Assembly (NCBI GenBank): GCA_965238305.1
Contig: CBDEHK010000001.1
Span: forward strand, 2,046,001 to 2,110,000
DNA length: 64,000 bases
Origin: CBDCGJ01 sp965238305
GTDB taxonomy: Bacteria; Pseudomonadota; Alphaproteobacteria; GCA-2731375
Direction of reading: 5' to 3'
A program made the position numbers and the translations under genes. Of the stretch, positions 56,039 through 64,000 are shown piece after piece. Numbering within the stretch: position 1 is the stretch's first letter; every line of letters starts with the position of its first letter. Below the pieces are notes generated by a model that saw only the letters and a list, made by a program, of their open reading frames with translations, had not been told where the DNA came from and searched no databases.

Positions 56039-57319
56039 CTACGATTTGTTGGCCGCATCGGCCGCCGCTCTGATCGCTGCGGCAGTTGGGTCGACATAGG
56101 TATATTCCACATTTTCGAAGTCGCCGTAAAGCAAACGCAGATAAGCTTTGGGTTCGTTTGGACAGGCGAAATTACCGCCAAGATAAGGCAAGCTGGTTGT
56201 CGGCAGGACGATCTCGCGCGGGACGCCGAACCCGCCGCTCTCTGTCGCCGGCATGGAACCCTTGTAACTTAACCTCTCGAGTATTTCTTTATCGTTGCTG
56301 ATCGCCTCCCGATAAACCGCAATGTCAGCGCGAATTTCACCGCGCAGACGATTGCGTTCCCATCTGAAGGGCCAAATTTTTGGCGCATCGAATGATATCG
56401 AAATGAAACCTTTGCTTTCGAACAGATCGACATAGTAGCCCTCCTGGGCACACCGTTTTGCAAGACCATCTACCAAACGCTGCCAGGTCATGTCGTCGTC
56501 AAGCAATACAGAGATATCGACATCGTCTTCCCAGTCGAGCATATTGCCAGCCTCTCGCACGGCGCCCAGTAGGCTGCCGCCTTCAAGCCAATGCACGACC
56601 TCCATTTCCCGCAAAGTGGCGGCGATATAGTGGCTGAGATCGCACAAATGTTCACGACAGCAGGGCGCAGTGTTAAGGCCGAGTCGATTGACGTAAAGGT
56701 TGAAAGGGCAAGGTGGTGTCCGCTTGCTACAACCCTTCCAACGCACCTCGTCTGCCATAAGGGTCAGTTCATTGATGCCGTGGCGAGCCTGAAAACCCTC
56801 GATATTGCCCTCAGCTTGCCTCTCTAGGACTAAAATATCATGGTCGCTCAAGAGATGCAGTTGTCGATTTCGAGCGGCCCAACGCTGACGCACGAGCCAC
56901 GACAATTCAATTGCTATCGCGGTTGTCAGCACCGCTTGGAGATTTGGATTTGGGATTGTCATGCCGGCGACAAAGGCAGGAGCGGCAAGCCAAAGGCCGG
57001 CATAATCTCCATGTTTAGCAAAGAATTCAATTGGGCCTGAAGCGGGTCGAAACGCGATAGCAGGAGCCCCAATGATGATAAACATAAACACGAACAATCC
57101 GATCACCACAATCAGCGCCCGACCGTCGAAGCCTGTAGGTGAGAACGCTACTAGTGACACGGTGCCGGCCACCAGAACAACAGTAGTCAAGGATCCAAGT
57201 AAACTGGGTGGATGCCAATTTCGCGGATATCGAAGAAGGTAGACGAAAGATAGATAGCTGGCCACGTAGAACACCGCGGCAATCACCGGTATGGCCGGTG
57301 AAGCGTTGAAACTGCTCAT
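56039..57319 (-). CDS. LicD/fukutin-family transferase with membrane N-terminus
   Basis: The 426-residue protein has four predicted membrane helices (about 10-30, 40-58, 68-90, 106-140), then a cysteine-rich linker (Cys197, 204, 220, 221, 226) and a LicD domain with EGGSLLGAVRE and LDWEDDVDISVLLDDD. LicD enzymes transfer phosphocholine or a similar phosphodiester group from a CDP donor to a surface glycan. The membrane domain fused in front is unusual and would anchor it. It overlaps the LicC-like gene by four bases, so the two form a unit making and transferring the activated group. Confidence 0.82.
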   Translation of the reverse strand: MSSFNASPAIPVIAAVFYVASYLSFVYLLRYPRNWHPPSLLGSLTTVVLVAGTVSLVAFSPTGFDGRALIVVIGLFVFMFIIIGAPAIAFRPASGPIEFFAKHGDYAGLWLAAPAFVAGMTIPNPNLQAVLTTAIAIELSWLVRQRWAARNRQLHLLSDHDILVLERQAEGNIEGFQARHGINELTLMADEVRWKGCSKRTPPCPFNLYVNRLGLNTAPCCREHLCDLSHYIAATLREMEVVHWLEGGSLLGAVREAGNMLDWEDDVDISVLLDDDMTWQRLVDGLAKRCAQEGYYVDLFESKGFISISFDAPKIWPFRWERNRLRGEIRADIAVYREAISNDKEILERLSYKGSMPATESGGFGVPREIVLPTTSLPYLGGNFACPNEPKAYLRLLYGDFENVEYTYVDPTAAAIRAAADAANKS

Positions 57320-58128
57320 TGGTTGTGCGCCGGGCCTTTGACCATGTCCATATTCCCTGGGTTCGCGGTCCGGCGATTAGCCTCCGCGTCCACGATGCGC
57401 GGCAAGATTTCGACTTCGGCACGTTCGACGTCGGCGGCAAAATCGATTTCGATCCAAGGCGTGCCAGTGATGTCTTCGAAGGCAAAATCGCCGCGGGGTG
57501 ACGTCAGCAATACATCACGAATGGTTTCTTCGTAAGGCTCAAGGCGACGATTTTGGTTTAGATAAAGCTCAGTCTGAACAATAATCCGCTGGACGGCATC
57601 GGCCGAGAGCTTGAACATGCCCACGGATTCACCACAATAATCAAACCTAGCGCCCAGCCATTTGCGGAACTCAACGATGTTGCCGTCCCGGACACATATC
57701 TTGACAGGCTCGTCGCCAGGCTCGAAGTCGCGATCGAGCAACAGGCAATTGTGATGGATCGAATTGACCAGACACTCAATCAGGCTTTCGTCATAGAGTA
57801 TATCGGCATCCATGAGGAGAACCGAACTCTCACCGAGCAACTCCTCGCGCATGGTCCACAATGTGACAATATTGCCCTCGCGATAATCCTTGTTGAACAC
57901 AGTTCTAACGAAATCCTGCGCTCCTAGGTTCGATATTTCGCGTTCAATTTCATGATCTTTGTAGCCGACGCCCAAGACTAATTCTTCAATGCCCTGACGC
58001 CTGAGAATTTCGATGTGATATTGCAGCAAGGTTTTGCCGCCAAAGCGCAACAAGACCTTCGGTGGCGGTTCACTGGTGTTAGATCCTAGCCGGGCGCCGA
58101 TCCCGGCCGCTAACATGATCGCTTTCAT
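57316..58128 (-). CDS. LicC-like nucleotidyltransferase
   Basis: The 270-residue protein has the nucleotidyltransferase start IMLAAGIGARLG, then PPKVLLRFGGKTLLQYHIEIL and the metal motif LLMDADILYD. This fits the LicC/PntC group, which joins phosphocholine or 2-aminoethylphosphonate to CTP. The overlap of its stop with the LicD-like start supports a CDP-linked donor for that transferase. No LicA choline kinase or LicB transporter is nearby, so the donor could differ from phosphocholine. Confidence 0.82.
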   Translation of the reverse strand: MKAIMLAAGIGARLGSNTSEPPPKVLLRFGGKTLLQYHIEILRRQGIEELVLGVGYKDHEIEREISNLGAQDFVRTVFNKDYREGNIVTLWTMREELLGESSVLLMDADILYDESLIECLVNSIHHNCLLLDRDFEPGDEPVKICVRDGNIVEFRKWLGARFDYCGESVGMFKLSADAVQRIIVQTELYLNQNRRLEPYEETIRDVLLTSPRGDFAFEDITGTPWIEIDFAADVERAEVEILPRIVDAEANRRTANPGNMDMVKGPAHNQ

Positions 58129-58440
58129 ATGAATTCCATCTTAAATGCTTGGTGCGACACTTTAATTCTAGGACCCCCAATACTACACGAGTTGCCTTGT
58201 ATCGCATAATTCGTGCGGGTTAGACTAGTTGGAATAAACCTATTATTGTGGCGAAATATTGAGTAAATTTCCGGCCAGATCTAATTTTTTGAACTATGCG
58301 TTTTTGTCATGGCTGGGTTGCAAATAATTCAGTAGTGCCCGGTAAAAAACGCGACTAAATCACTTCAAATTTTATGGCCAAAGCAAGCTGACATCGCTTC
58401 GTTGCAACCGGCTCTGTGGCTTATTGATTGGGGTATCGTC
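58129..58440. other. Divergent intergenic region between LicC-like and DUF1127 genes
   Basis: This 312-base stretch separates divergent genes and should hold both promoters. It is AT-rich around 58240-58340. I see no open reading frame, RNA structure or repeat that stands out. Confidence 0.4.
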
Positions 58441-58611
58441 ATGTATCAAATGAGTGCATTGGCAGAACTCGGGCATAGCGGAAAAGTTAATGATACGTGT
58501 CGTCAGTTAAATGCGCTGAATGATGAGCAGCTGTCCGATATCGGTCTCTCTTGTGGTCAAATTGACGATGTTGCCCGCGGTTTTGCCGCCCGTGTTCGCC
58601 CCCCCCATTAG
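58441..58611 (+). CDS. DUF1127-domain small protein, second copy
   Basis: The 56-residue protein contains LNALNDEQLSDIGLSCGQID, the DUF1127 core. GGGGT precedes the ATG at 58441 by about seven bases. It resembles the gene at 32822-33064 in ending before a hairpin with a T run. Its role is not known; it may be regulatory. Confidence 0.78.
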   Translation: MYQMSALAELGHSGKVNDTCRQLNALNDEQLSDIGLSCGQIDDVARGFAARVRPPH

Positions 58612-58716
58612 ACGGGTGTTGCAACTTCGAAATATGAGTTTGGCCCCATTATTCAATGTTTTTGTCAGTCGGTGATCTTGGTATGTCGTTTGCATCATGT
58701 ATTGAGACTTTATTGT

Positions 58717-58746
58717 AGCACCCGAAGGTCGCTTGGGGCTGTTTTT
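58717..58746 (+). terminator. Probable Rho-independent terminator after second DUF1127 gene
   Basis: AGCACCC (58717-58723) pairs with GGGGCT (58735-58740) with one bulged A, and the inner AAG/CTT closes a four-base loop. A run of five T follows at 58742-58746. It is 105 bases past the stop codon and 28 bases before the sulfatase start, so it separates the two genes. Confidence 0.6.
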
Positions 58747-58773
58747 GTGTACATCGTATTGTAGGAGTGAGCG

Positions 58774-60354
58774 ATGACTGATTGGAACGTATTACTGGTA
58801 ACCTTCGATCAGTGGCGCGGCGATTGTCTGTCCGCTGCCGGTCATCCGGTTTTGAAGACGCCGCACATTGATGCGTTAGCAGCAGACGGGGTCTATTTTC
58901 GCCGCAATTATGCCCAAGCCGCACCATGCGGTCCCGCTAGGGCCAGCCTGTGGACAGGAATGTATCTTCAAAACCATCGCTCCAGCACAAGTGGCACGCC
59001 ACTCGACCGGCGTTTTACCAATTTAGCCTTGGAGATGCGTAATCGCGGTTATACGCCGGCTCTCTTCGGATATACTGACACCTCGCATGATCCTCGCTAT
59101 TTAACTGAAGAAGATCCGTTGCTGGAGAATTATGAGCAGGCCTTGCCTGGCATGGAACATGTGCTGCCGCTCGGTACCGATATTGGCCGCTGGTTGGACG
59201 ATCTGTCTACGAAGGGTTATGAAATCTCGTCACGGCAAGAGGATGTCTGGTTGCATCAAAACGCCCGCGAGGAGACAGCGGGCCGGGCGTTTTCCTTCGC
59301 ACCACCAATTTATGAAGCCGAGGATAGCGACAGCCGCTTCCTAACCGATCAAGTGCAGGATTTTCTTCATTCCCGTCATGGTCAGCCGTGGTTCGTTCAT
59401 GCCAGTTATCTAAGACCGCATCCACCCTTCATCGTACCGGCCCCATATCACGACCGCTATGATCCGGACGAGATGCCGGCCCCTTTGCGGGCTTCGTCTC
59501 CATCGGCCGAAGGCGAAGTGCATCCATATTTGGCCCAGCATTTGAAGACGATAAGCGGCAGTATTTGGTGCGAAGGAATTGATAAAGCGCCGCCTGACAT
59601 GAGCGATCAAGAGATCGCCCAAATCCGTGCCACTTATTACGGTATGATCAATGAAGTGGAAGATAATTTTGCCCGCCTAATTGCGCATTTGAAAGCGTCA
59701 GGGGAGTACGAGCGTACCCTGATTATCGTCACCAGTGATCATGGTGAGCATTTGGGTGATCATCATTTACTGGGCAAATCTGCCTGGTTCGATCAAGCCT
59801 ATCATATCCCCCTGATTGTACGCGATCTGCGCCCGGAAGCTGATGCTAGTCGCGGTCGTGTGGTTGAGGCGTTTAGCGAGAATGTCGATATCATGCCGAC
59901 GGTGCTGAACTGGCTGGCGGCGCCAGTACCACGGCAATGCGATGGCCGAAGTTTGCTGCCCTGGCTGCATGGTGATGACCCGGCGAACTGGCGTCAGGCG
60001 GCACATTTTGAATTCGACTTCCGTAACATTCTGAACCCCAAAGCAGAGCTGGCGCTCAACCTCAGGTCCGATGAATGCACATTAAATGTGCTGCGCGGCG
60101 AGCGTTACAAATATGTCCATTTCACCAGCCTGCCGCCGCTTTTGTTTGATCTGGAGAATGATCCGGGCGAGCTCAACAACCTGATCGGCGACCCGGCTTA
60201 TGCTGCAGTCGCGCTGGCCTGTGCGCAACAAATGATATCCTGGCGAATGAGTAACGACGAACGGGTGCTGTCGAACATGTTTGTCTTAAATGGCGCCCAC
60301 GAGGTGCCGGACGATCAGCGCGGCTACCGGGCGGAGCTGTTTCCCACCTCATAA
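58774..60354 (+). CDS. Sulfatase/phosphonate monoester hydrolase-family enzyme
   Basis: The 526-residue protein has the sulfatase motif APCGPARASLWTG, in which Cys52 (CxPxR) would become formylglycine, the metal Asp12 in TFDQWRGD and TSDHGEHLGDHHLLGKS. The sequence fits the phosphonate monoester hydrolase/arylsulfatase branch. It would hydrolyse sulfate, phosphate or phosphonate esters. There is no signal peptide, so it is cytosolic. Sulfate-modifying genes lie at 24-26 kb, but the link is only a guess. GGAG precedes the ATG. Confidence 0.88.
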   Translation: MTDWNVLLVTFDQWRGDCLSAAGHPVLKTPHIDALAADGVYFRRNYAQAAPCGPARASLWTGMYLQNHRSSTSGTPLDRRFTNLALEMRNRGYTPALFGYTDTSHDPRYLTEEDPLLENYEQALPGMEHVLPLGTDIGRWLDDLSTKGYEISSRQEDVWLHQNAREETAGRAFSFAPPIYEAEDSDSRFLTDQVQDFLHSRHGQPWFVHASYLRPHPPFIVPAPYHDRYDPDEMPAPLRASSPSAEGEVHPYLAQHLKTISGSIWCEGIDKAPPDMSDQEIAQIRATYYGMINEVEDNFARLIAHLKASGEYERTLIIVTSDHGEHLGDHHLLGKSAWFDQAYHIPLIVRDLRPEADASRGRVVEAFSENVDIMPTVLNWLAAPVPRQCDGRSLLPWLHGDDPANWRQAAHFEFDFRNILNPKAELALNLRSDECTLNVLRGERYKYVHFTSLPPLLFDLENDPGELNNLIGDPAYAAVALACAQQMISWRMSNDERVLSNMFVLNGAHEVPDDQRGYRAELFPTS

Positions 60355-60360
60355 CCTATT

Positions 60361-60417
60361 TACTCCGACCCAATGTTCCGAATTTCAGAGGTTTGTTAGG
60401 AATGGCGGGTCGGAGTA
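60361..60417. terminator. Long inverted repeat, possible two-way terminator
   Basis: TACTCCGACCC (60361-60371) and GGGTCGGAGTA (60407-60417) are perfect complements (11 bp), with an inner TTCC/GGAA pairing. It lies between two convergent genes (sulfatase and FAD oxidoreductase), where terminators are expected. There is no T run, so termination is not proven. Confidence 0.5.
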
Positions 60418-60436
60418 TATAGGGGGCTAAACGCCT

Positions 60437-61867
60437 TTAATCGAGGCGGATCAACTTGCCGGGATTCATGATGTTTTTGGGATCGAGGGCGCGCTTGATG
60501 ATGCGCATGAGATCGAGTTCGACCGGGGATTTGTAGATCTCCGCTTCCGCCAGGCGCAGGCGCCCGATGCCATGTTCGGCGGAGATGCTGCCATTCATCT
60601 CCGCGATCAGGTCATGGACGATGCGATTAATCGCTTCGCGTTGGCTATAGAAATCCACCGCGTCTATTGGCTGCGCTGGATTGAAATGGATATTGCCGTC
60701 GCCTAGATGGCCAAAAGCGACGATGCGGATATCCGGATAGACCGCCTCCAACGCCGCAGTGGCGCGGGTGATAAATTCCGGCACCCGGGAAACCGGGACC
60801 GAGACATCGTGTTTGATCGAGGCGCCTTCATAGTTTTGCGCTTCCGGGATGGTCTCGCGAATATGCCACAAAGCCTGCGCCTGACTATCGGAAGTTGCCA
60901 AGACGGCGTCTTCGACTTCGCCCGCTTCAAGTGCTGCTTCCAGCAGCGTTTCGACGTCCCCACGCAATGTCCCGGGCGCGATCTGACCGGCAATATCAGT
61001 GAGGACATACCAGGGATAGACCGCAGCAAACGGATCGACGACACCCGGAATATGTTCCAGGGCAAAGTCGATGGCGCGGCGTTGAATAAGTTCAAACACC
61101 GAAATCTGCTCGCCAACCGCCGCCCGGGCGCGATTTAGGAAGGCAACGGCAGATTTCGGGTTCGGCAATGCGATGAGGGCTGTTTGCACATCGCTTGGTT
61201 TCGGGAAGAGTTTCAGCACTGCGGCTGAAATCATGCCCAAGGTGCCTTCGCCGCCAATGAACAATTGCTTCAGGTCATAGCCGGTATTGTCTTTGCGCAA
61301 GGCCCGCAGGCCATCCCAAATGCGGCCGTCCGGCAAAACGACTTCAAGACCCAGCACCAGGGCGCGGGCATTGCCGTAGCGAACCACTTGCGTACCGCCC
61401 GCATTGGTCGACAGATTACCGCCGATCTGACAGGTTCCTTCCGCCGCTAGGCTAAGCGGGAACAGGCGATCGACCTCGTCTGCCGCAGCTTGAATATTGG
61501 CCAGGATGCAGCCGGCTTCGACGGTCATGGTATCGTTTTCGATATCGACGCCCAAAATCCGGTTCATGCGCGTCGTTGAGACGATAATTTCACTATTGTC
61601 ATCATGCGGTTGGCTAGCGCCAGTGAGTCCGGTATTACCCCCTTGCGGTACCACACGGGTGCCAGTGTCATGACAGTATTTAATGACCGTCGCCAATTCG
61701 GCGGTATTCGCCGGTTGCACGATCATCGGCACCCGGCCTTCCCAATTGTCGCGCCAGGACTTCAATAACGGTGCCATATCATTGGCATCGGTGATCACGC
61801 CTTTATCGCCAACGATGTTTTGGATATGGCGAAGGACATCATTTGAAATGATCGGCGATTGGTTCAT
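60437..61867 (-). CDS. FAD-linked D-2-hydroxy acid dehydrogenase (D-lactate/D-2-hydroxyglutarate type)
   Basis: The 476-residue protein has the PCMH FAD domain (VVPQGGNTGLTGAS, IGGNLSTNAGGTQVVRYGNA) and the C-terminal domain with HLGDGNIHFN, AEHGIGRL and the end DPKNIMNPGKLI. It matches the D-2-hydroxyglutarate/D-lactate dehydrogenase family, oxidising 2-hydroxy acids and passing electrons to quinone or ETF. It is the last gene of a minus-strand trio with Sua5 and a MaoC-like protein; its ATG is adjacent to the Sua5 stop. Confidence 0.92.
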   Translation of the reverse strand: MNQSPIISNDVLRHIQNIVGDKGVITDANDMAPLLKSWRDNWEGRVPMIVQPANTAELATVIKYCHDTGTRVVPQGGNTGLTGASQPHDDNSEIIVSTTRMNRILGVDIENDTMTVEAGCILANIQAAADEVDRLFPLSLAAEGTCQIGGNLSTNAGGTQVVRYGNARALVLGLEVVLPDGRIWDGLRALRKDNTGYDLKQLFIGGEGTLGMISAAVLKLFPKPSDVQTALIALPNPKSAVAFLNRARAAVGEQISVFELIQRRAIDFALEHIPGVVDPFAAVYPWYVLTDIAGQIAPGTLRGDVETLLEAALEAGEVEDAVLATSDSQAQALWHIRETIPEAQNYEGASIKHDVSVPVSRVPEFITRATAALEAVYPDIRIVAFGHLGDGNIHFNPAQPIDAVDFYSQREAINRIVHDLIAEMNGSISAEHGIGRLRLAEAEIYKSPVELDLMRIIKRALDPKNIMNPGKLIRLD

Positions 61868-62839
61868 TTATTTGTCCTTGTCAAATGCAGCGCGTCGCAA
61901 GCGATCATTGATCGCCGCACCAATACCGATTTCGGGAATAGGCATGACCGCGATGCCAACATAATCGCCGGCATCTAATTCCCGCATCATGTGATAAAGA
62001 TTGGCTGCGGCTTCGACCACATCGCCGCGCTCACTCAAATTCAGTATTGCGCCTTCGTGGCGCGTGGATCCGAAGGCAAGCACGGCTTCATCTGCCTCAA
62101 ATTGCGTCGCCTCCAACCGCAATCGTGTGGTAGGCGCATAATGTGAAGATAACTGTCCAGGCGAGCTGGGTTTCTTATCATTTGTAAAGCTTTTGTGTTC
62201 AGTTAAACGCACGACGGCGTCAATCTGTTCCGCTGTCACGGCACCGGGCCGCAAGATCACCGGTCCATCGACGCCGAAACCAACGACGGTGCTTTCTAGG
62301 CCCAGGCTACAGACGCCGCCATCCAATATTGCCGCGATATGGCCAGACAGGTCGGTTTCAACGTGACCGGGTTGCGTCGGGCTGATACGTCCAGAGCGAT
62401 TGGCGCTGGGCGCGGCGACGGGAATTCTAGCCTCCCGCAACAAGGTCTGGGCGACGGGATGGTCGGGCACACGGACGGCCAGGGTATTGAGGCCGGCAGA
62501 AGCCAGTTCCGAAACCGAACAATTATCAAGGCGGGGTAACACCATAGTCAGGGCCCCCGGCCAAAACATCTCCGCCAAATTTTTAGCTGCGTCGTTCGCA
62601 TCAACATATTTCCAGGCCGAAATGGTGTCCGGCACATGCACAATCAAGGGGTTGAAATTTGGCCGGCCTTTGGTGGCGAAGATACTGGCGACAGCTTTGC
62701 CATTGGTAGCATCGCCGCCTAAACCATAAACCGTTTCGGTCGGGAAGGCGACTAAATCACCGGCCCGCAGCAAATCCGCTGCGGCGCGAAAACCATAACT
62801 GTCAGTTGGTAATAATTTTGTTTTGGACCCAGTGCTCAA
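61868..62839 (-). CDS. Threonylcarbamoyl-AMP synthase (Sua5/TsaC)
   Basis: The 323-residue protein has the YrdC domain (FPTETVYGLGGDATNG, KGRPNFNPLIVHV, APSANRSGRISPT) and a C-terminal Sua5 domain after SPGQLSSHYAPTTRL. It makes threonylcarbamoyl-AMP for the t6A modification of tRNA. The two-domain form is Sua5, longer than TsaC. Its start overlaps the stop of the upstream MaoC-like gene (ATGA), so the genes are co-transcribed. Confidence 0.94.
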   Translation of the reverse strand: MSTGSKTKLLPTDSYGFRAAADLLRAGDLVAFPTETVYGLGGDATNGKAVASIFATKGRPNFNPLIVHVPDTISAWKYVDANDAAKNLAEMFWPGALTMVLPRLDNCSVSELASAGLNTLAVRVPDHPVAQTLLREARIPVAAPSANRSGRISPTQPGHVETDLSGHIAAILDGGVCSLGLESTVVGFGVDGPVILRPGAVTAEQIDAVVRLTEHKSFTNDKKPSSPGQLSSHYAPTTRLRLEATQFEADEAVLAFGSTRHEGAILNLSERGDVVEAAANLYHMMRELDAGDYVGIAVMPIPEIGIGAAINDRLRRAAFDKDK

Positions 62840-63615
62840 ACTCGCTCAACCTCGTGCAGAGTGCCCATTGAGCAGACTTCGCCATCCTGATTGGTGACAG
62901 CGAAATGACCGTGGCTGTCTTGGCGCAGCTCGATCCGATCGTCCCAGAAAATCGGCTGACGGAATTTCGCCTCCAAATCAAGCGCTCGGAATGGGCCTGC
63001 CATGGCGATCGCCGCCGTCATCCAGGTCAGCGACATGAGCCCCTGCGCAATCGGTGCACGAAGACCCAGCTTTGCTGTGGCTTCTGGCTCGAAATGGATC
63101 AGATAAGTGGGGAATTCGAAACTGTACCCGCCGACTTTTTCCGGTGTCAGATCGCAACGTAACACAGGCGTAAAATCATCAACTCGTTTGCCGGTTGCAC
63201 CGCCACCTTTGGCTTTCATGGCAACGGGATCGGGCACAAAGGACAGATTATCGCTGCTCATTGGGATATCGCCGTTGGGTCGCGTGAAGTCGTACCGTGT
63301 CGTCACCAAATGTCCTTTGGAGATCTGTTGATTGCTTAAATTTCGACCAATCAGGGTCAACGGTTCGTCGAAATGGATCGGCTCGCGCTGAATGATTCGT
63401 TGGCCTGCATGCAGGCCTTCCTGACCTTGCTTTTTCATATACCCTTTGGCCAAAATCGTGTCATTGGTCAAAATTGAGGGATCGACAAAATCGCCAAATA
63501 AGCCCGCCGGTATGTCGGCAGCGTCGTGATAGCGCTGCTGACGTTCGCGGGTCACAATTGTCGGCCACGGGGGTATTTCCGCATCCTCGGCCCGTTTTTG
63601 TGCCCGTTCCGACAT
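62836..63615 (-). CDS. MaoC/FAS1-like dehydratase domain protein
   Basis: The 259-residue protein has a double-hotdog-like layout with an N-terminal segment IPPWPTIVTRERQQRYHDAA and a C-terminal part RAPIAQGLMSLTWMTAAIA and ALDLEAKFRQPIFWDD, as in the MaoC/FAS1-like dehydratase family. The FRQPIFWDD and GLMSL patterns are typical of hydratase hotdogs. It probably hydrates enoyl-CoA. It starts a three-gene minus-strand operon and diverges from the acyl-CoA dehydrogenase gene at 63769. Confidence 0.8.
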   Translation of the reverse strand: MSERAQKRAEDAEIPPWPTIVTRERQQRYHDAADIPAGLFGDFVDPSILTNDTILAKGYMKKQGQEGLHAGQRIIQREPIHFDEPLTLIGRNLSNQQISKGHLVTTRYDFTRPNGDIPMSSDNLSFVPDPVAMKAKGGGATGKRVDDFTPVLRCDLTPEKVGGYSFEFPTYLIHFEPEATAKLGLRAPIAQGLMSLTWMTAAIAMAGPFRALDLEAKFRQPIFWDDRIELRQDSHGHFAVTNQDGEVCSMGTLHEVERV

Positions 63616-63768
63616 ATCACTATTCCCAAATACCTAACAACCATCAACGACAGCCATTCTTCGCATAGTTGCCGGCTTGTCAGCAACCGGCAAACAGTCG
63701 TACATCTGGAGAAACGCAAACGTGAGCGATTGTCATATCGCCTGTGACTTATTGGATGGGAAGAAACG

Positions 63769-64000
63769 ATGAGCGAATTCAGAGCGCCAATTAAGGATAT
63801 GACCTTCACCATGAACCATATTTGCGATTTGCCGGCGTTGGCGGGTTTTGAAGGGATGGAAAATGCCGATCCGGAAATGATCGCGCAGGCCCTTGAAGAA
63901 GCCGGAAAATTGGCCGCAGAGGTGCTGGCACCGATCAATCAATCAGGCGATCAACAGGGCGCCGTGCTGGAAAACGGCGTCGTCCGCACCCCAGATGGTT
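63769..64000 (+). CDS. Acyl-CoA dehydrogenase, N-terminal fragment
   Basis: The frame is open at the right edge, giving 77 residues: EFRAPIKDMTFTMNHICDL, then DPEMIAQALEEAGKLAAEVL and APINQSGDQQGAVLENG. This N-terminus is that of the large acyl-CoA dehydrogenases with a C-terminal extension (about 590-600 residues), related to the DmdC/FadE group. GGGAAG precedes the ATG by about six bases. The substrate cannot be told from this part. Confidence 0.82.
   Translation, partial: MSEFRAPIKDMTFTMNHICDLPALAGFEGMENADPEMIAQALEEAGKLAAEVLAPINQSGDQQGAVLENGVVRTPDG

Noticed and set aside
60361..60417. The 11-bp inverted repeat as an attachment site or mobile element end
   Set aside because: No integrase or transposase is nearby, and its place between convergent genes fits a terminator better.

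Overview
The window reads as one chromosomal stretch of an alphaproteobacterium. The clearest markers are a GcrA cell-cycle regulator, a DUF4170 protein and two short DUF1127 proteins. Gene density is high, with short intergenic gaps and many ATGA or TGATG overlaps. I see no rRNA, tRNA, CRISPR array, insertion sequence or phage gene. The content (acyl-CoA enzymes, dehydrogenases, transporters, surface polysaccharide genes) suits a free-living heterotroph.

Layout. 1-10.8 kb: start of an OmpA-type lipoprotein, an HMG-CoA-synthase-like/OB-fold fusion with an SCP-x-type thiolase, a lipoprotein/PhyH/creatininase cluster, a GMC oxidoreductase, and a minus-strand operon of four redox enzymes. 10.9-16.9 kb: a SelW-like gene joined to pyrC, pyrE and tdk, an amine-oxidase-like flavoprotein, a peroxiredoxin, a DUF2459 protein and a fatty acid desaturase. 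16.9-23 kb: glnS, an MFS transporter, an acyl-CoA carboxylase beta subunit and an HpaB-family gene with a 3' frameshift. 23-32 kb: polysaccharide export and decoration (Wzt and Wzm ABC export parts, two sulfotransferases, three glycosyltransferases, an epimerase). 32-38 kb: aquaporin, DUF1127, SDR enzymes, metallo-hydrolase, ornithine-cyclodeaminase-like protein, DUF4170, sugar kinase. 38-47.8 kb: STAS protein, small lipoproteins, YaaA, Uup, GcrA, YheT-like hydrolase, DadA-like oxidase, four-domain rhodanese. 47.8-54 kb: RND efflux pump with adaptor, and a PAS histidine kinase. 54-64 kb: LysE exporter, SRAP peptidase, MaoC, a LicD/LicC-like pair, second DUF1127, sulfatase/phosphonate-ester hydrolase, FAD oxidoreductase, Sua5, MaoC-like dehydratase and the start of an acyl-CoA dehydrogenase.

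The main discovery is two selenoprotein genes that ordinary ORF calling breaks. At 10900-11115 a SelW/Rdx protein has an in-frame TGA as the last residue of its CxxC-type motif (C-V-Q-U). At 14900-15346 a BCP-like peroxiredoxin has an in-frame TGA at the peroxidatic cysteine (T-P-G-U). In both, a hairpin lies just after the TGA, and its apical loop carries G and U at exactly +23 and +24 from the TGA. This matches the known layout of bacterial SECIS elements. The host should therefore decode UGA as selenocysteine, although the Sec machinery (selA, selB, selC, selD) is not in the window.

Other points of interest are a single-base frameshift that replaces the C-terminus of the HpaB-family protein, an HMG-CoA-synthase-like protein without the usual nucleophilic cysteine, a LicD-type transferase fused to a membrane domain beside a LicC-type cytidylyltransferase, a rhodanese with one catalytic cysteine in four domains, and an 18-bp tandem repeat upstream of a lipoprotein gene.
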